From positions 248,001 through 312,000 of the forward strand of contig JAILDX010000008.1 in assembly GCA_024688685.1 (NCBI GenBank): a stretch of DNA of 64,000 bases. Direction: 5' to 3'. The stretch comes from Saccharofermentans sp. (GTDB lineage Bacteria > Bacillota > Clostridia > Saccharofermentanales > Saccharofermentanaceae). Made by a program: the position numbers and the translations under genes. Positions 1 to 7,897 of this stretch are shown here, piece after piece; position 1 is the stretch's first letter, and every line of letters begins with the position of its first letter. Below the pieces are notes generated by a model that worked only from the letters and a program-made list of their open reading frames with translations, had not been told where the DNA came from and made no database searches.

Positions 1-158
1 CCGTCTTTATACGGCTTGTCTTGGTTCAATTCATTTTTGATAACCATAAAATTGTTATCACTGTCAGGACAGAAAGCATATACTACCAAGATCCGCAGAT
101 TTGATCCAAATTCTTCGTACTGAACAAGTTCTTTTCTAAAAAATACAATACGCTTCAT
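1..158 (-). CDS. Unknown protein, 3' end outside the window
   Basis: An ATG at 158 on the minus strand opens a frame that stays open for 52 codons to the window edge and starts MKRIVFFRKELVQYEEFG. A ribosome binding site (AAAGGATG) lies just upstream. The upstream gene ends at 165, so the two are probably co-transcribed. I do not recognise the family, and the C-terminal part is not in the window. The 14-bp inverted repeat found before the upstream gene is repeated about 20 bases before this start. Confidence 0.55.
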   Translation of the reverse strand, partial: MKRIVFFRKELVQYEEFGSNLRILVVYAFCPDSDNNFMVIKNELNQDKPYKD

Positions 159-164
159 CTAGCA

Positions 165-821
165 TCACATCCTTTCTGAGTCGTATGACTCTCTGTATTT
201 TTTTAGTGTTGCCTTTGATACATCGACAAGACTTTTGGTCTTTCCGTACAAGTCATCATTTTTAGCGTATGCCATCAGCAGGAAATAAAAGTTGGAGATC
301 ACATAAGAGATGCATTCCATGTCCGGTTCTTTGGAAACAGCTGCTGCAAACAGTCTGTTGTATGCCTCATCACAATTACGCAATCCGCGTTTAATTCTCG
401 CTATTAGCAATTTGAAATACGGATCATCGCAAATGTCGACACTTGTATCGATAGTAGTGAGATTTACTGGATTTACAGGCACTTCAGGGACAGGATCGGA
501 AGTCAGTTCTCTGATGTAATCCTTTAAGTCTTCAGGCATTCTGAACATCATCTCTGCCTCGAGGAAAATGCATTGCCGCAGAAGAGCCAGATAATCTTCA
601 CATACGAGAGCTCCCAAAAGAATGTAGATGTAATTGTCGGCAAGATAATCAAGACGATTTCTTAAAATACTGCGATTCTCCTTCTCATTGAATTCTCTGC
701 TGCACTGCTCGATATTGAACTCAATTTCATCGTAGTCGAGCAAGTCTGTATCGTCGGTAATCAGACTTGCTGTGAATTCAAGAATGTTCAAAATGGTTTG
801 TGTTTTTGCATTGTAAATCAT
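165..821 (-). CDS. Unknown 218-aa soluble protein
   Basis: This is a complete frame with an AGAAAGAGG ribosome binding site and ATG start. The protein is acidic and looks mostly alpha-helical, with no signal peptide or membrane segment. A short Pro/Val-rich linker (residues about 111-120) separates two helical halves. I do not recognise the family. It is the first gene of a small minus-strand operon that continues into the truncated gene ending at the window edge. Its last codons (ESYDSERM) also encode a copy of a palindromic repeat, so the DNA there has a second constraint. The long leader upstream holds hairpins and a Fur-like repeat. Confidence 0.7.
   Translation of the reverse strand: MIYNAKTQTILNILEFTASLITDDTDLLDYDEIEFNIEQCSREFNEKENRSILRNRLDYLADNYIYILLGALVCEDYLALLRQCIFLEAEMMFRMPEDLKDYIRELTSDPVPEVPVNPVNLTTIDTSVDICDDPYFKLLIARIKRGLRNCDEAYNRLFAAAVSKEPDMECISYVISNFYFLLMAYAKNDDLYGKTKSLVDVSKATLKKYRESYDSERM
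177..190. repeat. Palindromic repeat, copy 2 (GAGTCGTATGACTC)
   Basis: A 14-bp near-perfect palindrome inside the end of the 165-821 gene, about 20 bases upstream of the next start codon. The same element, followed by AGAAAG on the minus strand, occurs before the 165-821 gene itself. Confidence 0.7.
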
Positions 822-836
822 ATGTACCTCTTTCTG

Positions 837-850
837 AGTCGTACGACTCT
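837..850. promoter_or_regulatory. Palindromic repeat, copy 1 (GAGTCGTACGACTC)
   Basis: A perfect 14-bp palindrome immediately upstream of the ribosome binding site of the 165-821 gene. With the copy at 177-190 it places the same element before both genes of the operon. Its position next to each ribosome binding site suggests an operator or a translational hairpin; the sequence does not tell which. Confidence 0.6.
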
Positions 851-877
851 TTTTTTAATTTAGACTCACATGATGAA

Positions 878-1077
878 CACTGGGACAGACGCACATATCT
901 GCCTCAGTGCTCGTATATACTAAACTTGCATTGTGACCTTGATTAAATTACGCAAAAGTTACCGCAGTCTTGTTGGTTAAAATTGCCGTACCATACGTTG
1001 GTTAGTCAGATGGTACGGCCTCCCTGGTCTTATCCGTTGGTTAGACGGATATCTTGAGTTTTTTGGCGGTTGGTCGG
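878..1077. ncRNA. Hairpin-rich leader or small RNA with repeated ACCAAC motif
   Basis: This gene-free stretch contains three strong stems: 878-889 with 898-909 (11 of 12 pairs), 985-994 with 1010-1019 (10 perfect pairs), and 1031-1037 with 1045-1051 (7 perfect pairs). On the minus strand, CTAACCAAC sits in the loops of the last two. Related copies lie at about 972-979 and 1069-1077, giving four in all. No protein frame fits. It could be the 5' leader of the minus-strand 165-821 operon or a separate RNA; the direction is not certain. Confidence 0.4.
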
Positions 1078-1126
1078 TACGAAATGGGCTCTGCATATGC
1101 AAACTAATTCGTTTACTTTTTGCATG

Positions 1127-1153
1127 ATTATATACTAGTGAGAATTGTTCTCA
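1127..1153 (-). promoter_or_regulatory. Putative -10 box with Fur-like inverted repeat
   Basis: On the minus strand TATAAT occupies 1132-1127. Directly upstream, 1139-1153 reads TGAGAATTGTTCTCA, a 7-1-7 inverted repeat close to the general Fur-type box. The repeat would cover the promoter spacer of the hairpin leader and the 165-821 operon. No good -35 is visible. Confidence 0.4.
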
Positions 1154-1211
1154 TCAGTATTTATAAGATTTTTTCAAGATTCTTTTATTTTTAAGACATC
1201 ATATTCAAGTG

Positions 1212-2162
1212 TTATTCGATATCAAGCCTGATCTGCTTGTCGATAAGAGACTCAGCCTTGGCCATGATTATCGAATCACCAGAGCCTTCGTCAACCGAAT
1301 CACAGAGGATAGGTGATTTGGGGTCATATAAAGCATATGTTGCCTTAACTGTCTCAGGCTTGAAGTTAGCGTAGCAGTAACGGCACCCGTGAAGGCAGGA
1401 ATTATATGTTCCTATATCACGGCTTGCAACGCACCCGCATTCCTCACGCTGAGAGGCATCCTTGCGCACCTTGAGGTTTGCACCGACGATACGTTCGATA
1501 AGGGCTTTATCAATGCAGCAGTTGTGCTCGATGCCGAGCGGTGCGAGATCGATGCGCTCAGCGCAGGTTGCTATCTTCATGCCATTTGCAGAAGCGATGT
1601 CGACCAGCTGCGATGCGAAAGAGTACATAGTCTCCTCTGAAGATTCAGTAATCTTCATCTCGTCAAGAGCGGTCTTGTTCTTGGACTTATAGATGTCAAC
1701 AAAGCTGATAACGCTCTTTTCCGTACATCCCTTGAGTGCCTCTGCGATCTGACGGTATGCACTCAGATGGTATTCAGGTGTGTACACATCGTTAAATGCG
1801 ATAGGGTCATAGCGCCAAATCACCTTCTCGGGGCCGATCTTGTCGGCGAGCTTCTGAAAGGCAGGTATCAGCACCTTCTTCTTGTCGGGAAGATTCATTT
1901 CGAGGTCCCTGCCGTAGCCTGTAAGAGTGAACTGGAAATAGTATTTAAAATCCTTCAGCTCATCGAGGCGGTCCATCATCGGACCCGGATTCTTTGTCCA
2001 GAAGACAATGCAGTCAACGACACCGGGTGTAAGCGGTATCCTGCTTATCTGGTGTGCATTCATCGGGTTACGCGATAACGCGTAACCCTCGCTGATGCGG
2101 TTGAAAAACCATTCAGAAAAGAATGCGGGAATATCCGTCTTGCGGCTTGCACTTATTATCAT
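1212..2162 (-). CDS. DUF1848 family radical-SAM-like protein
   Basis: The 316-aa protein opens with MIISASRKTDIPAFF, the hallmark of DUF1848, and its C-terminal quarter carries a cysteine cluster (CGC, then CLHGCRYCYANF, residues about 242-266) of the kind that binds an iron-sulfur cluster. The TIM-barrel-like middle contains FWTKNPGPM and WRYDPI, also typical of the family. The biochemical role of the family is not known to me. The start is supported by AGGAGGTGACAT just upstream, which overlaps the end of the preceding gene by spacing of only a few bases, so the two are likely translated together. Confidence 0.85.
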   Translation of the reverse strand: MIISASRKTDIPAFFSEWFFNRISEGYALSRNPMNAHQISRIPLTPGVVDCIVFWTKNPGPMMDRLDELKDFKYYFQFTLTGYGRDLEMNLPDKKKVLIPAFQKLADKIGPEKVIWRYDPIAFNDVYTPEYHLSAYRQIAEALKGCTEKSVISFVDIYKSKNKTALDEMKITESSEETMYSFASQLVDIASANGMKIATCAERIDLAPLGIEHNCCIDKALIERIVGANLKVRKDASQREECGCVASRDIGTYNSCLHGCRYCYANFKPETVKATYALYDPKSPILCDSVDEGSGDSIIMAKAESLIDKQIRLDIE

Positions 2163-2165
2163 ATG

Positions 2166-3224
2166 TCACCTCCTGCTGAGACGGATAATCTGAAGACGTA
2201 TCTGGCTCGTTGTACGGATAGCTGTGAAGTTGATATGGGGAACATGTACATTGACATAATCCTGAAGCAGCTTCGTTGTATCATTAATGTTATCACTTAT
2301 CTTGAAAGTGTCATTAAAGAAGTAATCACCGACATAGTGATAACGGCCGGTCGCGTAGCTAGCAAAGCCGTAACAATTAATAGGTGATCCGTTATTAATG
2401 GGTACGAGCTTGCAGCACGGGTCGGTCGAATTCTTGTTGCATGTGAAATGCTCAGGCACGGTATCGTCGACCTCAAAAACACCATTGTAGTTGATGGCGG
2501 AGATGAGACGCTGCGCAATCCTCTGAACGTCTGTATTATTGTCATATTCGCTCTTGGAATGGGACAAAAGGAGATAATAAACGTCACCTCCAAAACAACC
2601 TGCCCTCGCCTTACTCTCTATCGCATCAATAACTGCATCTACCACGTCAGAGGGCAGCTCATTGAGCACCTTGGTGAAGGCCATCACATTGATATTGCCA
2701 TACCAGTGATTAGTGATGTAATCGACGATGTCCGTCTTATTGAAATAGAACTTGACGCCGCCATCAAAACCCGTATCAAAAATAACCGGCCATTTCGTCA
2801 GGTCAATACCTGTATCAGAGTAAGGGCTCCATTTGAACCAGCTTGAATACTCTTCCTTGTGGGCATAAGCAAAGCCTAGAGCCCATGTGCTGATACCGCT
2901 TCCGACGCCGAAGGTAACAGGTCTTACTGTCCTGATGTAATCCTTCTTGTGCCTCATTGCATCAATCTCGCGTTCTATTATCGCATCGTATGCCATAGCG
3001 TACTCCAAACCGTATGCATGGCCATACTTCAGCAGATAGACCGAATCGACAAGCTCATCGCTGTAATCAGCCTGAAGATGCTGCGGGTTCATATACACCA
3101 ATGCTGAGATGACATTGAGCAGTTCATTGTCCGGCACGCCATTCCTGATGTGCGCATTTACAATGCTCAGAGCTTCGTCCATCTTTGTTTCAAATGCGTT
3201 CTTGTAGTTAGTAAGTTTTGACAT
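2166..3224 (-). CDS. Unknown 352-aa protein
   Basis: A complete frame with an AAAGGAC ribosome binding site. The N-terminal 110 residues look helical; a glycine-rich segment (VTFGVGSGISTWALGF, about 106-121) is followed by an aromatic-rich stretch. A later region holds CFGG and several cysteines (CNKNSTDPCC) that could bind metal or form disulfides, but there is no signal peptide. I do not recognise the family. It lies between a small unknown gene and the DUF1848 gene with gaps of under 20 bases, so the three probably form one operon. Confidence 0.7.
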   Translation of the reverse strand: MSKLTNYKNAFETKMDEALSIVNAHIRNGVPDNELLNVISALVYMNPQHLQADYSDELVDSVYLLKYGHAYGLEYAMAYDAIIEREIDAMRHKKDYIRTVRPVTFGVGSGISTWALGFAYAHKEEYSSWFKWSPYSDTGIDLTKWPVIFDTGFDGGVKFYFNKTDIVDYITNHWYGNINVMAFTKVLNELPSDVVDAVIDAIESKARAGCFGGDVYYLLLSHSKSEYDNNTDVQRIAQRLISAINYNGVFEVDDTVPEHFTCNKNSTDPCCKLVPINNGSPINCYGFASYATGRYHYVGDYFFNDTFKISDNINDTTKLLQDYVNVHVPHINFTAIRTTSQIRLQIIRLSRR

Positions 3225-3242
3225 AGTTTTATTGTCCTTTCA

Positions 3243-3578
3243 TTAATAATCGAGATTTGTTGAGGGCCTCTGGATGTTGATGAGAATGGAGTTTCCGAAA
3301 CCGTAGTTCCATTCCATCGTCATCCTGTACGAATCGTGGCCGTATTCGTCAAAGAAATCGAAAAGTTCTTCTCTGGACCTTTCCACAGTCGGGTAGTTTA
3401 GTTCTTCAGGGTATTCTTCGTGATTGTTCTTCCAAATCTGAATCTGCTTCACGGGTTCGGAACAACCTTCGTAAAAGAATCTCAGAACGATACAGCTTTC
3501 TTCGGGAAAGAGGTCGATGAGTCTGCAAAGGGTTCTTGCGTTTGCGCCAAGGGTTCTGGGGGAGTTTTGGGTAGCCAT
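3243..3578 (-). CDS. Unknown 111-aa protein
   Basis: The frame is open further upstream, but the start at 3578 (MATQNSPRTL) is chosen because AAGGAGGTG lies six bases before it and nothing similar precedes earlier ATGs. The protein has no membrane segment. It contains an acidic middle (EELFDFFDEYGHDS) and ends IQRPSTNLDY. I do not recognise it. It is the first gene of the minus-strand operon that continues into the 352-aa and DUF1848 genes, and is divergent from the RNA-polymerase-like gene with a gap of about 140 bases. Confidence 0.6.
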   Translation of the reverse strand: MATQNSPRTLGANARTLCRLIDLFPEESCIVLRFFYEGCSEPVKQIQIWKNNHEEYPEELNYPTVERSREELFDFFDEYGHDSYRMTMEWNYGFGNSILINIQRPSTNLDY

Positions 3579-3665
3579 AGCGGGCACCTCCTTATGAATT
3601 ATTTGAATTCTATTTCGCAAATAAATACTAGTTAACTCCGATTCCCCCCTATTTATCAGCATTTA

Positions 3666-3705
3666 TGGTATACTATTTATGATTTAAGACACAGTTTCGT
3701 GGAGG
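3666..3705 (+). promoter_or_regulatory. Extended -10 promoter and ribosome binding site of the RNAP-like operon
   Basis: TGGTATACT at 3666-3674 is an extended -10 element (TGn plus TATACT). GGAGG at 3701-3705 precedes the ATG at 3716. No clear -35 is visible, as is usual for extended -10 promoters. Confidence 0.5.
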
Positions 3706-3715
3706 GGTATTCTGA

Positions 3716-6700
3716 ATGTACAGAGATAAGATCAACGAACTAATAAAGGAAAGCCATAATAAGCTCACGGAAGAGAAGGAATTCGGCGAGAGCGAGTTGC
3801 AGAGCCTTGAGCCAAGGATCGACTTTGCAGAACAGATCATTAAGACACTTGAGGATAAAGGATATTCACCTGATCTCCGTCGCGAAGGATACCGTATTAA
3901 TGCCAGGTATGATAATTACGATCTGTACATACTTAACAGCGATCCTGACAGCATGAAGTTACTGACTCCATACATAAAGGATACAAAGACCGGGAACAGT
4001 TACCAATCGTTTAATACATCTGTTGATGATTTTGTAAACCTGCTCCTGTGGCTCAAAGGAGATCTGGAGGCAGAAGAGAGTAAGAAGGTCAAGGAAGAAT
4101 CAGACTTTGCAAATTATCAGATAAGAGTAATAAGGAAGATCAGAGAAGAGAGGTACAAGCTCGATGAATTCTCCGGAATAGATGAAGCGATGTGGAGAAG
4201 CGATTTCCCCAAATGGAAAGACAGGATCGACTTTGCAGCAAAAATAATCCAAAAACTCGAAGAACGGAACATATTCGTATTGCTTTTCAGCAACGGCTAT
4301 TACCTTACAGTAAGCAGGCCGGAAAAGATATATGAGAGCTTCAGATTATCCGTTCTCGATCTCGATCTTGAAAGCAAAGATCAGCTTATCCCGTATGTAA
4401 AAGATTCCGGTTCGGGAATCTCCTATAAAACAGAGAACATTGAGATAGATGATTTCATTGATCTGTTTTTATGGACAACCGGAGATTTGGAGACAGATAA
4501 ATGCAAAAAAGTCATAGCAGGGCTTGGCAAATCCAATCCCATTGTACTGACAGAAAGAAAGAAGAACCTTGATGCTCTGATCGGGTTTATCAACACAAAG
4601 ATCAGCAGTTCATTACCGGATATCCCGACAGAATGTTTCTACAAGCTTAATGACAAGGGATCGCGCTGGGAAATGATCAATCCTGCTGAGATAGTATCGA
4701 AGCTGGAAGACGAAGGCGCCAAATTTGAGAGAACATTATGGCTGGCAATAAAGAGACATGAGGGAGAAAAGATCAACGGCAAGATCAAAAGATTTGAACT
4801 CACCGCTAAAGATGAAGAACAGAAAAAGTATAACAACATAATAAAAAACAATTGCCTGTTCTTTAACGAAGAAGGGGCCAGAGAACTTGATTCAAATGAT
4901 CCTTTTGAGAATGAAGTTAAGAAGGCCGTCATAACAGGTCTTTTAATAACCGGATATAAAGAAAGCAATATATATAGAATACTGATCGATGATCAGGGAA
5001 TAATAAGATATAGTGCGGTCCTTCCTTTCACAGATAAAAACGGCGAGAGATTTGATAATCATGTAACCGGTTATCTGGGGCAGGTCCTCAGCCCTGACAA
5101 ACATGGACTGATAAAGACCCGGCACCATGAAGATTCTAAAGATGATTACTGGTTTGTTCCCGGGTACTATGCTGTTGTCAATCCTTCTGCATGCAGCATT
5201 GAGAACAACACCAGACTCATTGGCTATCAGAATATGATATGTGCTGCGATAAAGATCCAGTTGATCAGGGACAGAAGACTGATATATGACTACGCTAATG
5301 TCAATCCGGATTTTAACAAGAGAAATAAATCCTATACTAGCGTTCGCGGTGATACAACGAACTTAAATGATGTTTACTCATTGTTTTATGAGGAACGTTT
5401 CGATTATGATCCGCTCGGAGAGGATATCGGTAATCTTAACGCCCTTCCCAAAGATATCAGGGAGGCGATCGTTAAGACATTGGCAAGAAGAGTAAGATAC
5501 CCTGAATATCTCTATGAGAGATCAGGTGTTAATGCCCTTCTGAAAGATGAAGACAGTATATGCATGATCAGGAACACAAAGATATTCGATCCTGAAGCAA
5601 CATCATCAGGAAAGAATCAGGGACTTGTCAGGTATCTTGTTGAAGGAGCAAAAGTCAAACCGGATGGAAGCATAGTTCCGGGCAAAGATGGTGACAGGAC
5701 TCCCATATTCAATCCCATATTCAATCCCATATTCAAAAACTCTTTTCTTTCTGAATACTCCAAATACAATCCTTTCGACCGCAACCAGATGGTCTTCTCA
5801 AATCTTATGAAGGCATACAGCATAACTGCGCCTGCAAAGACTGCCCTTACGACATGCGGAGGATGGAATATGGAGGACGGCTTTGTCGTGTCAAAGGAGT
5901 TTGCTCACAAAAATCAGGTAATAGGGATAGATGGAAAAATGAGAGACCTGAAGATCGGTGACAAGATGCTCGATCGCGGTGGCAACAAGGGAGTAATCTC
6001 AATCATTGTCGATCGTAAAAGCCGGGATAAAACAATAGCAGGTCTTGTAAAACTCTTTAGGGAGAATCCCGGATTAGATGTAGTGGCTTCCCCCTACTCC
6101 GGCCTGTCACGTTTTAATGGTGCAACGGCAAGAGAGCTGATGAAAGATACAAGTTCGCTCTTTTATGACGGTAAAGAACACAAAAACTGTATTGGAAAGG
6201 CAGAGTATATCATCACAAGGCATTTTGCCGACAAGAAGACTCATATTTACGATGAAGAAGATTATGATGAAGGCAGAAGCCGCAAAGCTTCTCCACAACT
6301 CTCCTGGGCATTATGCTCCAAAGATGCAAAAAGACTGATGTCGTATCTCTATGCTGAAGGAAAGCGGGCAGAAGAAGATATTAAGAGCATCCAGGCATTA
6401 ATGTACTACAAAAATGATTACCAGTTCGAGAAAACGATACTTTGGGGAGAGTTACTTGATACTGGATTTGATGTGTATAATAACGATTGTCAGTTCTACC
6501 ATATTATGCCCGACGAACTGTTGAAAGACACAATATTCTCGTTTTGTCTGTTGCCATACAAAGTTCGCAAGGGCTTTCGTTTGTCCAGCGGCAAGAAGGC
6601 AGAAAGCAAACTGACAAAGAACTATCAGAAACTGTCAGAAATGCTTGATGAACCCAAAAAGACCTGGAATCCTGATCAAATAGAGAAACAAGCAAAAAAA

Positions 6701-7897
6701 ATAGAAGCCAACATAGAAAAGGAATTCTTTGAGTGCAAGGAAAACATATTCAAGACACTTGTCATGACAAGAGCAATCGACCTGTCAACTACTGCTATCT
6801 GGTCACCTGATCCGAGATTGTCGATCGGATCGGTCGCTATCAGCAGAGAAATATCAGAGGTTTTGGGTGCAAAAGAAAATGACTATCTTCTTATCTGGCG
6901 TGATCCCATCTTAAGAGACGCATGCGTGAGATACATGAAGATCGAACGGGTAGATGACAATCTCACAGGCATCGCCATCAATCCTGTTGTTGCAAAAGGC
7001 TTTGACGGCGACTTTGACGGTGATACAGTTGCGGTCGTAAGAATAAGATCCGAGAAAGCAGATCTTGAAGCCAGGGAGAAGTTTTCGGTCGAGAATAATC
7101 TTTTCGATGAGGGAAAGCCGGGTGAACAACTGATCCTTAATACAAAACTTGATCTCATCTCTGCAGGATTAGTGCTGCCGGAGAATAAAAGCATAGAAGA
7201 CATCGACAGTGCACTTCAGGAGACATTCCAAAAAGACTATGTTCTCGATAACGCAACAATAGTCTTCAGGGACGAAAAATCCGTCATAGGATCCATGAGA
7301 ATGATCAGCGAATCCAAAGCAAAAGGCGGAAGTCTTGACAATTTTAAGAAATACTTTGAATGCAATGCCACAGAAGACGACCGTCTTGCCGTCCAGAAAG
7401 CAACTGCGATCAAGTCTGCCGTCGGCATTGCAGGCATGTTTTCCCAGCAATTGATGAGGGCATTCAGAGATGTTTGCCCAAAGGCAGTATTGGAGATAAC
7501 ATACCCCAATACACAGGCTCTGCTTCAGGCAAAACACGATCCTGAGAGGGCAGTAGAAGTTTACAAGATCCTTCAAAACAGACTGATGAATGCCTGGAAT
7601 GATGATACGGTCAAGCGCAAAGAAAGGATCAGGAAGATATATGATGATCTGGAACAGGGTTTTGGTAAAGAGATCGATGAGAAGTATCTGGACGAGGTTT
7701 GTTCTGCCTTGGGCAGCAGGAAGCTGAAGGATTGTACGGGTGCTGTTCTCGACGAGTTGGCATACAACAAAAAATATATTCTCATCCCTGACACAAACAA
7801 TAGTAAGATAAGCATTCTGCGGTTACGGCAAGAATCGGAAGAACGCTATTCAGAATACTGCAAACTGTTCTTTGAAAAGTACGATGAAAATGAATGA
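3716..7897 (+). CDS. Single-chain two-barrel RNA polymerase-like protein
   Basis: The 1393-aa chain carries the core motifs of both large RNA polymerase subunits. Beta-like: DRNQMVFSNLMKA (about 684-696), GGWNMEDGFVVS (715-726) and KIGDKMLDRGGNKG (746-759), where Lys750 and Lys758 keep the eight-residue spacing of the two catalytic lysines. Beta-prime-like: RDPILR (1062-1067) and DFDGD (1099-1103), the magnesium-binding aspartates, followed by a segment resembling the RpoC sequence after NADFDGD. KSAVGIAG (1233-1240) may belong to the bridge-helix region. There is no zinc CxxC cluster, sigma-binding coiled coil or flap that I can see. Length fits single-chain two-barrel enzymes such as phage SPbeta YonO rather than fused RpoBC (about 2800 aa). 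The N-terminus (20-280) holds two copies of an unknown 130-aa domain. By eye it is more A-rich than its neighbours. It overlaps the helicase gene. Confidence 0.85.
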   Translation: MYRDKINELIKESHNKLTEEKEFGESELQSLEPRIDFAEQIIKTLEDKGYSPDLRREGYRINARYDNYDLYILNSDPDSMKLLTPYIKDTKTGNSYQSFNTSVDDFVNLLLWLKGDLEAEESKKVKEESDFANYQIRVIRKIREERYKLDEFSGIDEAMWRSDFPKWKDRIDFAAKIIQKLEERNIFVLLFSNGYYLTVSRPEKIYESFRLSVLDLDLESKDQLIPYVKDSGSGISYKTENIEIDDFIDLFLWTTGDLETDKCKKVIAGLGKSNPIVLTERKKNLDALIGFINTKISSSLPDIPTECFYKLNDKGSRWEMINPAEIVSKLEDEGAKFERTLWLAIKRHEGEKINGKIKRFELTAKDEEQKKYNNIIKNNCLFFNEEGARELDSNDPFENEVKKAVITGLLITGYKESNIYRILIDDQGIIRYSAVLPFTDKNGERFDNHVTGYLGQVLSPDKHGLIKTRHHEDSKDDYWFVPGYYAVVNPSACSIENNTRLIGYQNMICAAIKIQLIRDRRLIYDYANVNPDFNKRNKSYTSVRGDTTNLNDVYSLFYEERFDYDPLGEDIGNLNALPKDIREAIVKTLARRVRYPEYLYERSGVNALLKDEDSICMIRNTKIFDPEATSSGKNQGLVRYLVEGAKVKPDGSIVPGKDGDRTPIFNPIFNPIFKNSFLSEYSKYNPFDRNQMVFSNLMKAYSITAPAKTALTTCGGWNMEDGFVVSKEFAHKNQVIGIDGKMRDLKIGDKMLDRGGNKGVISIIVDRKSRDKTIAGLVKLFRENPGLDVVASPYSGLSRFNGATARELMKDTSSLFYDGKEHKNCIGKAEYIITRHFADKKTHIYDEEDYDEGRSRKASPQLSWALCSKDAKRLMSYLYAEGKRAEEDIKSIQALMYYKNDYQFEKTILWGELLDTGFDVYNNDCQFYHIMPDELLKDTIFSFCLLPYKVRKGFRLSSGKKAESKLTKNYQKLSEMLDEPKKTWNPDQIEKQAKKIEANIEKEFFECKENIFKTLVMTRAIDLSTTAIWSPDPRLSIGSVAISREISEVLGAKENDYLLIWRDPILRDACVRYMKIERVDDNLTGIAINPVVAKGFDGDFDGDTVAVVRIRSEKADLEAREKFSVENNLFDEGKPGEQLILNTKLDLISAGLVLPENKSIEDIDSALQETFQKDYVLDNATIVFRDEKSVIGSMRMISESKAKGGSLDNFKKYFECNATEDDRLAVQKATAIKSAVGIAGMFSQQLMRAFRDVCPKAVLEITYPNTQALLQAKHDPERAVEVYKILQNRLMNAWNDDTVKRKERIRKIYDDLEQGFGKEIDEKYLDEVCSALGSRKLKDCTGAVLDELAYNKKYILIPDTNNSKISILRLRQESEERYSEYCKLFFEKYDENE
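5702..5736 (+). repeat. Three tandem 12-bp units inside the RNAP-like gene
   Basis: CCCATATTCAAT is repeated almost three times and encodes (I)FNPIFNPIF. It lies just before the DRNQ motif of the beta-like part and keeps the frame. It probably arose by slippage and its copy number may vary between strains. Confidence 0.75.

Noticed and set aside
7169..7576. A 135-codon minus-strand frame inside the polymerase-like gene
   Set aside because: No ribosome binding site; it is antisense to well-conserved coding sequence.
3716..7897. A housekeeping fused RpoB-RpoC
   Set aside because: The chain is half the length of natural fusions, lacks the zinc and sigma-binding elements I looked for, and has two unknown N-terminal repeats; it fits a non-canonical enzyme better.
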